Origin: Bacteroidales bacterium
Lineage (GTDB): Bacteria > Bacteroidota > Bacteroidia > Bacteroidales > UBA1715
Length of the DNA stretch: 64,000 bases
Direction of reading: 5' to 3'
Assembly: GCA_024402335.1 (NCBI GenBank)
Contig: JAKSTZ010000010.1
Coordinates: forward strand, 1 to 64,000
Positions 30,609 through 37,618 of the stretch are shown in pieces. The notes beneath the pieces are model-generated. The model saw nothing but the letters and a program-made list of their open reading frames with translations. It did no database searches and was not told the DNA's origin. The translations under genes were made by a program, and so were the position numbers. Each line of letters begins with the position of its first letter. Within the stretch, counting starts at the first letter, position 1.

Positions 30609-30992
30609 TTATTTTTTATTTTCTTTTGGACGTTTTGCTCCGTATTTAGAGCGAGATTGCAATCTTCCTTCTACACCAGAAGAATCTAATGCACCTCTTA
30701 CTAAGTGATAACGAACACCTGGTAAATCTTTAACACGACCACCACGTACTAATACGATAGAGTGTTCTTGAAGTTTGTGACCTTCTCCTGGGATGTAAGC
30801 GTTCACCTCTTTTCCGTTTGTTAAACGAACACGGGCAACCTTACGCATTGCAGAATTAGGTTTCTTAGGTGTAGTTGTGTAAACACGAACGCAAACACCT
30901 CTTTTCTGTGGGCATGAATCCAAAGCCGGAGACTTACTTTTGTCTACGATTTCGTTTCTACCTTTTCTTACTAACTGCTGAATTGTAGGCAT
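30609..30992 (-). CDS. rpsL: 30S ribosomal protein S12
   Basis: S12 sits at the decoding centre. I start it at [12 protein letters not shown] (30992), giving 127 aa; the upstream extension to 31073 is the leader containing the operon promoter. The segments [20 protein letters not shown] and [13 protein letters not shown] carry the lysines equivalent to E. coli K42 and K87, so the residues most often changed in streptomycin resistance are the wild type. It is the first gene of the superoperon. Confidence 0.97.
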   Translation of the reverse strand: MPTIQQLVRKGRNEIVDKSKSPALDSCPQKRGVCVRVYTTTPKKPNSAMRKVARVRLTNGKEVNAYIPGEGHKLQEHSIVLVRGGRVKDLPGVRYHLVRGALDSSGVEGRLQSRSKYGAKRPKENKK

Positions 30993-31045
30993 ATTACTTA
31001 TTATTTGTTTATTATTAGATATACTTTTCCCTATAAATCGGGATG

Positions 31046-31053
31046 CAAAAGTA
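31046..31053 (-). promoter_or_regulatory. -7 promoter element of the ribosomal superoperon
   Basis: Minus-strand TACTTTTG is an exact TAnnTTTG match 53 bases before the rpsL start. A TTTG lies 22 bases further upstream and can serve as the -33 element. No other comparable element was recognised inside the operon, so this may drive all 32 genes. Confidence 0.65.
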
Positions 31054-31146
31054 GTTATTTTTTTGAAATACAATACAAAAAGAAAGATTTTTTTTATTTG
31101 ATAGTTTATTGAATGATTAATGATAAATGATTATTGATTAATTTTT

Positions 31147-31186
31147 TTCCGTCGTCCGTCGGGGCTGGGCTCTGCCCTGTATATTC
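31147..31186. other. GC-rich patch in AT-rich intergenic DNA
   Basis: TTCCGTCGTCCGTCGGGGCT followed by GGGCTCTGCCCTG stands out in a spacer that is otherwise almost entirely A and T. It contains a direct CGTC-CGTC repeat and a small GGGC/GCCC hairpin. No ORF or known element is recognisable. It may be a worn dispersed repeat. Confidence 0.4.
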
Positions 31187-31210
31187 CATTAAATTTTAAT
31201 ATATCCATAA

Positions 31211-31252
31211 ATATAAAAAAAAATCGCAGAACCCGAAATGGATTCTGCGATT
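31211..31252 (-). terminator. Terminator of the glycosylase-BspA operon
   Basis: On the minus strand AATCGCAGAATCC and GGGTTCTGCGATT form a long hairpin followed by nine T residues, 24 bases after the BspA-like stop. Confidence 0.85.
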
Positions 31253-31275
31253 GCAAATTTTAAAACATTTGTAAT

Positions 31276-33645
31276 TTATCGTACCGAAACGCCTATTTGT
31301 TTGTTTCCAGCAAGAACAAAATAAATGCCTGATTTCAAATTCTTATTGGCAATTTTTTGACCAAGAACTGTTGTTACAAATTCTGGTGCTTCGCCGTTTA
31401 CAAGGATTTGACCATCTACTACCATACAAGCAAATTCCATATCTATAGAGTCTACCGCTGTTGGTGTTGTGCCACCTTGCTCATTACCACCTTCTTCATT
31501 TCCTCCTTGTTCACCAGCATTGGAATCTGTATTAGAAGCAAAGCTACCACCTGTTCCATCTTCATTCTTAGTTGTAAAGACACCTGTATATTCCTTTAAA
31601 ATGGTATTCTTTGACCTTGCAAGGAAACGATAACCATAATCTGTATGAGAAGACAAACCTGTTACCGTAAATTGATATCCTACCGATTCAGATTTTAATG
31701 AAGAACCAGAAAAATCAATATTTGTTAATTGACCATTTCCATTAAAATTCAACACACAAAAAGTGTCTCCTTCATTTGTTATCGTTAAAGAATAATTATC
31801 TGCATTGCTTTGAGCAGGTAGAACGAATTCTGCCTCTGATATTTCCGGTTCTACAACTACATCAATCTCTTCTATCATAACTTCTTCCGCTGTTAAACAA
31901 TCCACATGCTTAAACGTACCAAAAACAGCATCTACTTCATAATCTTCCTTATTGTCGCAAGGAATTGAGATATACCCGTTGTAGTTTGAGAAAGAGTTTG
32001 AATATGCTTCTGGAGGATTTACCGGGTAACAGGTAATATTTATTAATTTAGAACAATTTTCAAACGCTCTACTACCAATAGACTGAACATCTTTTCCTAC
32101 AATTAGAGTTTTTAAATTCGTACAACCACTAAATGCGCTTGATTCGATAGTTTTTATACCATTTCCTATTGTTACAGATGTCAACTCCGTATTTCCAGAA
32201 AAAGCGCCTCCGCCTACACCTACAACATTAAATGTATTACCAACCGTTATTCTTTCTGGAATAACAATATCTCCAGACAAATCATTCGCCTTATAAATAG
32301 AAACTTGGGATTCATTTAAAATCCTATATTTTATATTATTGTAAGTCACATACAAATAAGCATTCGAAAGATCAATCTTACCCTCTGTCAACAGAGAAGA
32401 AAGATTTCCTGAACAATAATCTATGCCTACAACATCAAATGTATTACCAGCCGTGATTTTTTCTGGAATAACAATATTTCCCGATAAATCATTTTCTCTT
32501 GAAATAGAAACTTGGGATTCATTTAAAATCCTATATTTTATATTATTGTGAGTTAAATACAAACTAGAATTCGACAAATCAATTTTCCCTTCAATCAATA
32601 CTGAAGTAAGATTTGTCAAATCAGAAAAAACCTCTTTGTCCACAGATAATACCGTTTGGGGGATATATAAAGAAACCGCATCCGGATTATAAGAAAAGCA
32701 CTTCGCACTTATCGTATATCCTTCCCCTTTAAAATTTTCTGGTAGATTAATACTCTGGGATGAACCTGTATATTTTACTAATTTTTTATCTGCATTTGAA
32801 AACGCAAAATCATTATCAACAACTGTTTTTCCGCCATTATAAAAAGACAACGAACCATATGGTGTTAATTTAGCTTCGCCTAAGAACTCTGCTTCACTAA
32901 GGCTTATGATTTCTTTTATATTGTGACAGTTTTCGATAATATACCAATTACCTCCACGTGTATAATGATAATCTTCAAAAATCACAGTTTCCAAATTATT
33001 ACAATTCCCAAAAAGCTCGTCTGAATAATCTTCAGACCAAATTTCAACACCTTTAGGGATTGTAACAGACTTTAGCTCCGAACAATTTAAAAACACACAA
33101 TCTTTAAGTGCTTCTACTACATACTTCTGACCTTGATATATAACAGAAGAAGGTATTACTACATTGCTACTTGTCCCGTTATAACGTGTTATTTCTACAG
33201 TAGCAGGATTAATAGGTGAAGTCACACTATAACTAAAACCATCTTTATCAAATTTATAGTAAGGATAACCTATTGTGCAATATAAAGCTGGGTAATTATC
33301 ATTTTCAGTTTTCGTAATTGGAACTGTTACAGACTTGCTTATTTTCGAATTAGGAGTTACATCTACCCTTATATCGTTCGATATTGGATATACATTACCA
33401 TATTCACTAACACGAATATCGAAATAAGGAACATCCTCATCCCAAAATCCTGAAAATTTAATAATTAAATTATCCCCTTTTACTAAATTCAACGACCTCA
33501 TACTAAAAGCATATACACGTTGTTGTAATTCATTTTCATATTTATAATCAAGGTCATCAAACACATTAACTGAAACTGTATATGTTGCAGCATTTAAAAC
33601 GAATGCAAACAAAAACAGCGAAATAAAAACTATTATTCTTTTCAT
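31276..33645 (-). CDS. BspA-like leucine-rich repeat surface protein
   Basis: This 789-aa secreted protein starts at the ATG at 33645 (an in-frame ATG at 33651 is also possible) with signal peptide MKRIIVFISLFLFAFVLNA. Residues 150-580 carry LRR_5/BspA repeats (GVEIWSEDY, LTSVTIGNGIKTIESSAFSG, CTNLKTLIVGKDVQSIGSRA, FENCSKL). Two adjacent blocks of about 67 residues are near-duplicates, both containing NNIKYRILNESQVSI. A fibronectin-type III-like segment follows (TGLSSHTDYGYRFLARSKNT), then a Gly/Glu/Gln-rich linker. The end, VLGQKIANKNLKSGIYFVLA then GNKQIGVSVR, resembles a type IX secretion sorting domain. BspA proteins bind host matrix or other bacteria; the role here is inferred. It lies 17 bases after the glycosylase gene and is co-transcribed with it. 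Confidence 0.85.
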   Translation of the reverse strand: MKRIIVFISLFLFAFVLNAATYTVSVNVFDDLDYKYENELQQRVYAFSMRSLNLVKGDNLIIKFSGFWDEDVPYFDIRVSEYGNVYPISNDIRVDVTPNSKISKSVTVPITKTENDNYPALYCTIGYPYYKFDKDGFSYSVTSPINPATVEITRYNGTSSNVVIPSSVIYQGQKYVVEALKDCVFLNCSELKSVTIPKGVEIWSEDYSDELFGNCNNLETVIFEDYHYTRGGNWYIIENCHNIKEIISLSEAEFLGEAKLTPYGSLSFYNGGKTVVDNDFAFSNADKKLVKYTGSSQSINLPENFKGEGYTISAKCFSYNPDAVSLYIPQTVLSVDKEVFSDLTNLTSVLIEGKIDLSNSSLYLTHNNIKYRILNESQVSISRENDLSGNIVIPEKITAGNTFDVVGIDYCSGNLSSLLTEGKIDLSNAYLYVTYNNIKYRILNESQVSIYKANDLSGDIVIPERITVGNTFNVVGVGGGAFSGNTELTSVTIGNGIKTIESSAFSGCTNLKTLIVGKDVQSIGSRAFENCSKLINITCYPVNPPEAYSNSFSNYNGYISIPCDNKEDYEVDAVFGTFKHVDCLTAEEVMIEEIDVVVEPEISEAEFVLPAQSNADNYSLTITNEGDTFCVLNFNGNGQLTNIDFSGSSLKSESVGYQFTVTGLSSHTDYGYRFLARSKNTILKEYTGVFTTKNEDGTGGSFASNTDSNAGEQGGNEEGGNEQGGTTPTAVDSIDMEFACMVVDGQILVNGEAPEFVTTVLGQKIANKNLKSGIYFVLAGNKQIGVSVR

Positions 33646-33662
33646 AATCATACAAATTTTAA

Positions 33663-34139
33663 TTATCTAAAAACTTCCTTATACTTTTCTATTTTTTGCG
33701 AAACAGTTATTGTACGATAACTTGCCGAAGAAGAACAAACTTTCTCCGCTACAAGCTTAGGGAAATGTTTTCGGAACAGTTCAAAAGCTTTGTTTCCTAC
33801 GCAGATGATTTTTGCAGCCGGATATTTGCCAACAAACTCTGGTATATCAAACGTGACTTCGTTTTTTATATTACGATCCGAACTTCCCTCCCGATCGGCA
33901 CATTTGCATATATCCCACATACATATTTGATGCTTAACTAGGAATTCATTTTTTTCTTCATTTGTAGCATTCATCAATGAATTTTCCCCAAAACAAGATG
34001 GCAATATTTGCCACATCTGGTTATTTCTTCCTGAATATGGAAATGAATAGTTATTAGAACCAGCCATGGTTCCTAACATAATGAACTTCGGATTGGTAGA
34101 GCCGCTTGGTTCTTTAAATTGATTAATAAATCTGCCCAT
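33663..34139 (-). CDS. Hypoxanthine-DNA glycosylase-like (UDG superfamily) protein
   Basis: The 158-aa cytoplasmic protein resembles the HDG branch of the uracil-DNA glycosylase superfamily, which removes deaminated adenine from DNA. The N-terminal motif FIMLGTMAGSNNYSFPYSGR, followed by NNQMWQIL, matches the family's GSxPG...YY...N.FW block. HQICMWDICKCADREGSSD, then NIKNE, matches the conserved WD...R.GS.D..I. segment. The usual GSMPG reads GTMAG here, and the C-terminal substrate loop is CSSSASYRT rather than the more common LPSTSPA. Activity is therefore less certain than family membership. Its only visible promoter is more than 200 bases upstream, beyond a terminator-like hairpin. Confidence 0.72.
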   Translation of the reverse strand: MGRFINQFKEPSGSTNPKFIMLGTMAGSNNYSFPYSGRNNQMWQILPSCFGENSLMNATNEEKNEFLVKHQICMWDICKCADREGSSDRNIKNEVTFDIPEFVGKYPAAKIICVGNKAFELFRKHFPKLVAEKVCSSSASYRTITVSQKIEKYKEVFR

Positions 34140-34160
34140 AAAAATTTAATTTATAAGTTA

Positions 34161-34203
34161 AAACAAAAAAGCGACTCCCCTGCTTCCACAGAAAAGTCGC
34201 TCC
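34161..34203 (-). terminator. Terminator-like hairpin between ATPase and glycosylase genes
   Basis: On the minus strand AGCGACT and AGTCGCT pair across an 18-base loop, followed by a run of seven T. It would end the ATPase transcript, but it also lies inside the apparent leader of the glycosylase gene, so it may act as an attenuator. Confidence 0.75.
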
Positions 34204-34235
34204 ATAATTCAAAATAAGAGAGGGTTACACTATAC

Positions 34236-34259
34236 GTGTGTGTGTGTGTGTGTGTGTGT
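34236..34259. repeat. (GT)12 dinucleotide microsatellite
   Basis: Twelve uninterrupted GT units, read as (AC)12 on the coding strand of the downstream glycosylase gene. It lies between the promoter at 34347-34354 and the hairpin at 34161-34203. Tracts of this length are rare in bacterial genomes and tend to vary in length by slippage. Confidence 0.95.
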
Positions 34260-34346
34260 TTATACAACTATTTGGATTTTCCAAATAATTGTGGCACAAA
34301 TTGTTATTTAATTTCACTATTCCCACACAATTGGTTTTTGATTGTA

Positions 34347-34354
34347 CAAATATA
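34347..34354 (-). promoter_or_regulatory. -7 promoter element upstream of the glycosylase-BspA operon
   Basis: Minus-strand TATATTTG, exact TAnnTTTG, placed directly after the stop codon of the ATPase gene. Transcription from it would create a leader of about 200 bases that contains the GT tract and the hairpin. Confidence 0.55.
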
Positions 34355-34362
34355 AAAAATTT

Positions 34363-35673
34363 TCACAAAAACATTACATAATAAACTGGCAAATACGTAA
34401 TACCATTTTCCACCACAATCTCTCTATTATTTGAAAGCACAACAGCCTTTTGTATGTGGTAATCCGCTGTTTTAACAAAATAAGACAATGCACTGTGTAC
34501 TTTATAGTCCTTTCCGGATTTAACTTCAATTGGAACCACCGACAACAAATCAAAATCATCTATTAAGAAATCAACTTCTCCATGTTTTTTATTGTCATAG
34601 TAGTTTAGTTTATAGTTATGTGCCACCAGCTCTTGTGCAACAACAGATTCATAAACCGTTCCTAAATTTATGCTTTCGTTGTCATCAAGAATGGCACGTA
34701 TATTATTTTTATACAGTAAATTGGTTAATATTCCGACATCGTTCAAATATAACTTCAACAAATTTTTACTTTGTGATTCACACAACGGAAATTTAGGATT
34801 AGAAATAGCACTTACATGCAAAGCAATTCCTGCTTGTATCAAATATTCAAATTCATCTTTATACTCAGAAAAACGAGCTCCATCACGTTTTTCAATATCT
34901 TGCAACACTATTCTTTTTTTATGCGACTCTAAAGCCGAAGGAATATATTTATAAACAGAAAGCGAGCGTAATTTATTTTCCTTATCATATTTCAAAGTAT
35001 CAAGCCCATAATATTCATATATAGAATTTTGGATATCTCGAACCATAGATATATTCATCGTATTAACAAACTCCGAAACCGCTGCAGGCAACCCACCACA
35101 AAGCAGATAGCGTTTAAATAAGGACAGCAATTTGCCATGCATTCCCTCATCCAAACTTTCTTGCAACATATATTTATCACGAAGTGCATTTATCGTCTCT
35201 TCTGAAAAACCATTCGCCCACAAAAACTCTTCAAAATCAAGAGGATACATTCTAATCGTCCGAGTACTTCCTATAGGAATAGAAACTGCTCGTGCCAAAG
35301 TAACCCCCAACAGAGAACCACTACATATATATGTGTATTTCGCATCCTGATTCAAGAACTTCAACAATGTAAGCAAATGAGGATAAACCTGAATCTCATC
35401 AAGAAACACCAACGTATCCTCCCTATTTCCTAATTTTTTGCCCAATGCTCCTAACTGCAAGTAAAAATCATCCGTAGATCTAGTATTATTAAACAACTTC
35501 AAACCATTATAATCATCTAAAAGATTTATTTCAACATAATGCGAAAATCGTTTCCCTACATGTCTAATAATATAGGTCTTTCCAATTTGACGAGCACCTT
35601 CAATAATAAGAACTCTATCTTTTTGATTTTTAACATGTTCAAGAATTTTATATTCTATCTTCCTTTGCAACAT
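34363..35673 (-). CDS. AAA_14 ATPase with DUF4143 nuclease-like C-terminus
   Basis: The 436-aa protein has an N-terminal AAA domain with Walker A GARQIGKT at 26-33, Walker B TLVFLDEIQVYP near 87-98 and sensor-like CSGSLLGV. The C-terminal DUF4143 domain includes HGEVDFLIDD...VVPIEVKSGK, which has the D...ExK pattern of the PD-(D/E)xK nuclease fold. The family is frequent in Bacteroidetes, often in many copies per genome, and its function is not established; links to mobile elements or toxin-antitoxin behaviour have been suggested. The gene is preceded by a tandem 33-bp repeat array that carries its promoter. The last repeat reaches the ATG. Confidence 0.88.
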   Translation of the reverse strand: MLQRKIEYKILEHVKNQKDRVLIIEGARQIGKTYIIRHVGKRFSHYVEINLLDDYNGLKLFNNTRSTDDFYLQLGALGKKLGNREDTLVFLDEIQVYPHLLTLLKFLNQDAKYTYICSGSLLGVTLARAVSIPIGSTRTIRMYPLDFEEFLWANGFSEETINALRDKYMLQESLDEGMHGKLLSLFKRYLLCGGLPAAVSEFVNTMNISMVRDIQNSIYEYYGLDTLKYDKENKLRSLSVYKYIPSALESHKKRIVLQDIEKRDGARFSEYKDEFEYLIQAGIALHVSAISNPKFPLCESQSKNLLKLYLNDVGILTNLLYKNNIRAILDDNESINLGTVYESVVAQELVAHNYKLNYYDNKKHGEVDFLIDDFDLLSVVPIEVKSGKDYKVHSALSYFVKTADYHIQKAVVLSNNREIVVENGITYLPVYYVMFL

Positions 35674-35674
35674 A

Positions 35675-35783
35675 ACACTTTTTCCGTTATTTTAACAACC
35701 AAAATTACACTTTTTCCGTAACTTTAATATACAAAAATTACACTTTTTCCATTATTTCAACACACAAAAATCACACTTTTTCC
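35675..35783 (-). repeat. Tandem 32-33 bp repeat array upstream of the ATPase gene
   Basis: Four copies of the core GGAAAAAGTGT (minus strand) begin at plus positions 35675, 35707, 35740 and 35773, spaced 32, 33 and 33 bases, close to three helical turns. The bases between cores are also similar (AATTTT(T)G then a TTAAA-like stretch). The copy nearest the gene ends one base before the ATG. The fourth copy is partial. This looks like an operator or tandem promoter array rather than CRISPR. Confidence 0.9.
35700..35707 (-). promoter_or_regulatory. -7 element inside the repeat array
   Basis: Minus-strand TAATTTTG fits TAnnTTTG exactly, 26 bases before the ATPase ATG. The next repeat upstream has the same sequence with one extra T, so the array may hold more than one promoter, of which this copy is the best. 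Confidence 0.5.
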
Positions 35784-35833
35784 ATTTTTAACAAATAAAG
35801 CCTGTAATTCAACCCAACAAATGAGTATTTTCC

Positions 35834-35841
35834 TATTTTTG
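35834..35841 (+). promoter_or_regulatory. -7 promoter element of the hydroxyacid dehydrogenase
   Basis: TATTTTTG fits TAnnTTTG and lies 29 bases before the ATG at 35871. Confidence 0.6.
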
Positions 35842-35870
35842 CGACAATGTAAAAAAGGAACTTTAGTAAC

Positions 35871-36809
35871 ATGGAAAAAATTGTCGTTTTAGACGCTGCC
35901 ACTATCGGCGAAAATTCAATATTCGATTCGTTTGCCAACTTAGGAGAATTACGTGTATTTGCAACTACTACTGCCCAAGAAACAGTGGCACACATTGCCG
36001 ATGCAACTATTATCATCACAAACAAGGTAATTATAAACCAAGCAATTTTCGACGCTTGTCCGAGCATAAAATTGATTTGCCTTACAGCAACCGGCATGAA
36101 CAACGTGGACTTGCCATACGCAAAAGAAAAAGGCGTAATCGTTAAAAATGTTGCCGGCTATTCTACCGAAAGCGTGGTACAACACACATTCGCCATGTTA
36201 TTGACATTACTACAACATACCGCATACTACTCAAATTATGTTTCTTCAAAACAATATTCCAACCAAAACCTATTCACCCACATTGGTCCAAGTTATATGG
36301 AATTAAACGGAAGAATCTGGGGAATTATCGGCTTAGGCACAATCGGCCGTCGTGTAGCAGAAGTTGCCTCTGCATTTGGCTGTAAAGTAATCTACTACTC
36401 TACTTCTGGAAAAAACAGCACAAACGATTACCAAAGAGTTTCGTTAGAAGAACTACTACAAACAGCAGACATTGTTTCCATACATTCACCACTAAATGAA
36501 CAAACCCGTGGTCTTATCGGCTTGGAACAACTACAAATGATGAAGAAAAAAGCCTACATAGTAAATGTTGGCCGTGGTGGCATTATCAAAGAAGAAGATT
36601 TGGCTGACGCATTATCAAAAGACTTAATTGCCGGCGCATGCATAGACGTAATGGAGAAAGAACCACTTCCACTGCAATCTCCACTATTAGATGAATCCAT
36701 ACAAACTAAACTACTTATCACTCCTCACGTTGCATGGGTAAGCGACAAAGCTTTAGATTCATTGATGAAATTAACCTACGAAAACGTACGATCATTTGTA
36801 CAACAATAA
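35871..36809 (+). CDS. D-2-hydroxyacid dehydrogenase
   Basis: The 312-aa NAD(P)-dependent enzyme reduces a 2-oxoacid to the D-2-hydroxyacid, for example hydroxypyruvate to glycerate. Motifs visible are GLGTIGRRVAEVASAFGCKV (nucleotide-binding), HSPLNEQTRGLIG, VNVGRGGIIKEEDLADAL with the catalytic Arg region, and LLITPHVAWVS with the catalytic His. The catalytic domain starts with LTATGMNNVD. It resembles the glycerate dehydrogenase/hydroxypyruvate reductase branch more than D-lactate dehydrogenase, but the substrate is not certain. It is a single gene with its own promoter. Confidence 0.88.
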   Translation: MEKIVVLDAATIGENSIFDSFANLGELRVFATTTAQETVAHIADATIIITNKVIINQAIFDACPSIKLICLTATGMNNVDLPYAKEKGVIVKNVAGYSTESVVQHTFAMLLTLLQHTAYYSNYVSSKQYSNQNLFTHIGPSYMELNGRIWGIIGLGTIGRRVAEVASAFGCKVIYYSTSGKNSTNDYQRVSLEELLQTADIVSIHSPLNEQTRGLIGLEQLQMMKKKAYIVNVGRGGIIKEEDLADALSKDLIAGACIDVMEKEPLPLQSPLLDESIQTKLLITPHVAWVSDKALDSLMKLTYENVRSFVQQ

Positions 36810-36843
36810 GATACGGGCATATCACATACGTTCCATATCCTCA

Positions 36844-37356
36844 TTACAATATATGCAAAGCAATTGCAGCGCATGCTTCTGCATCGGCTAACGCATGGTG
36901 ATGGTTTTCCAACACATATCCGCACGCTTCCGAAACCGTATGTAACTGATGATTCGGCAAGCGTTTGCCAAAATGTTTACGTGCTGCACATAACGTATCA
37001 TAAAATTGGAAATCAGGATAATTCATTTGATAAGTTTGAAACACTTTCTTCAGGCAACCTTCATCAAATCGGCTATTATGGGCAACAAACGGTGCTTCTA
37101 AGTCAGGGAAATATTCACGAACTTTTTGTTCCAACTGCTCCCATACATACGGAAACACCTGTGCGTTATCGGTATCTTGCGGGCCTAATCCATGCACTTG
37201 TTGGCAACGCCACCAATAATAGTTCGGTTCGGGCTTTATAAGACTATAGAAAGAACCAACCTGCCGTCCCTCCTTCACTATTACCACACCTACACTACAA
37301 ACACTGCTTTGCTGTGCATTTGCTGTTTCAAAATCTATAGCAATAAAGTTATCCAT
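36844..37356 (-). CDS. DEDDh 3'-5' exonuclease (DnaQ-like)
   Basis: The 170-aa protein begins at ATG 37356 (MDNFIAIDFETAN); a GTG four codons upstream is in frame but less likely. The exonuclease motifs are DFETAN (ExoI), AHNSRFDEG (ExoII) and HHALADAEA (ExoIII, with the DEDDh histidine). There is no polymerase or other domain. It is shorter than DNA polymerase III epsilon and resembles the stand-alone exonucleases of Bacteroidetes. It may act in repair, proofreading or RNA trimming; which one cannot be decided. Confidence 0.88.
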   Translation of the reverse strand: MDNFIAIDFETANAQQSSVCSVGVVIVKEGRQVGSFYSLIKPEPNYYWWRCQQVHGLGPQDTDNAQVFPYVWEQLEQKVREYFPDLEAPFVAHNSRFDEGCLKKVFQTYQMNYPDFQFYDTLCAARKHFGKRLPNHQLHTVSEACGYVLENHHHALADAEACAAIALHIL

Positions 37357-37370
37357 TGAGTTACACACAT

Positions 37371-37397
37371 AAAAAAAGGCAATCTTTCGATTGCCTT
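37371..37397 (-). terminator. Terminator of tRNA-Gly
   Basis: On the minus strand AAGGCAATC and GATTGCCTT pair around GAAA, followed by a T run, directly after the CCA of the tRNA. Confidence 0.85.
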
Positions 37398-37399
37398 AC

Positions 37400-37475
<76 letters not shown>

Positions 37476-37485
37476 GATTGCAGTG

Positions 37486-37493
37486 CAAATGTA
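37486..37493 (-). promoter_or_regulatory. -7 promoter element of tRNA-Gly
   Basis: Minus-strand TACATTTG matches TAnnTTTG and ends 10 bases before the tRNA 5' end, the same geometry as at tRNA-Leu. Confidence 0.7.
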
Positions 37494-37547
37494 CACTTTT
37501 TATGGAAAATACAATAGTCAACGCCTATTTTTTTTACATTTTCTATA

Positions 37548-37580
37548 AAAAAAGTCCCATTCTTATTCAGAACAGGACTT
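37548..37580 (-). terminator. Terminator of the glycogen operon
   Basis: On the minus strand AAGTCCTGTTCT and AGAATGGGACTT form an interrupted hairpin followed by T7, 38 bases past the glgP stop. Confidence 0.8.
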
Positions 37581-37618
37581 AATTATTATCGTATATATCT
37601 CTCTACGAGTTCTTTAGA

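Noticed and set aside
35675-35783. Regular 32-33 bp spacing suggesting a small CRISPR array
   Set aside because: The would-be spacers are similar to each other, the repeat core is only 11 bases and not palindromic, there are no cas genes, and the array ends at an ATG.
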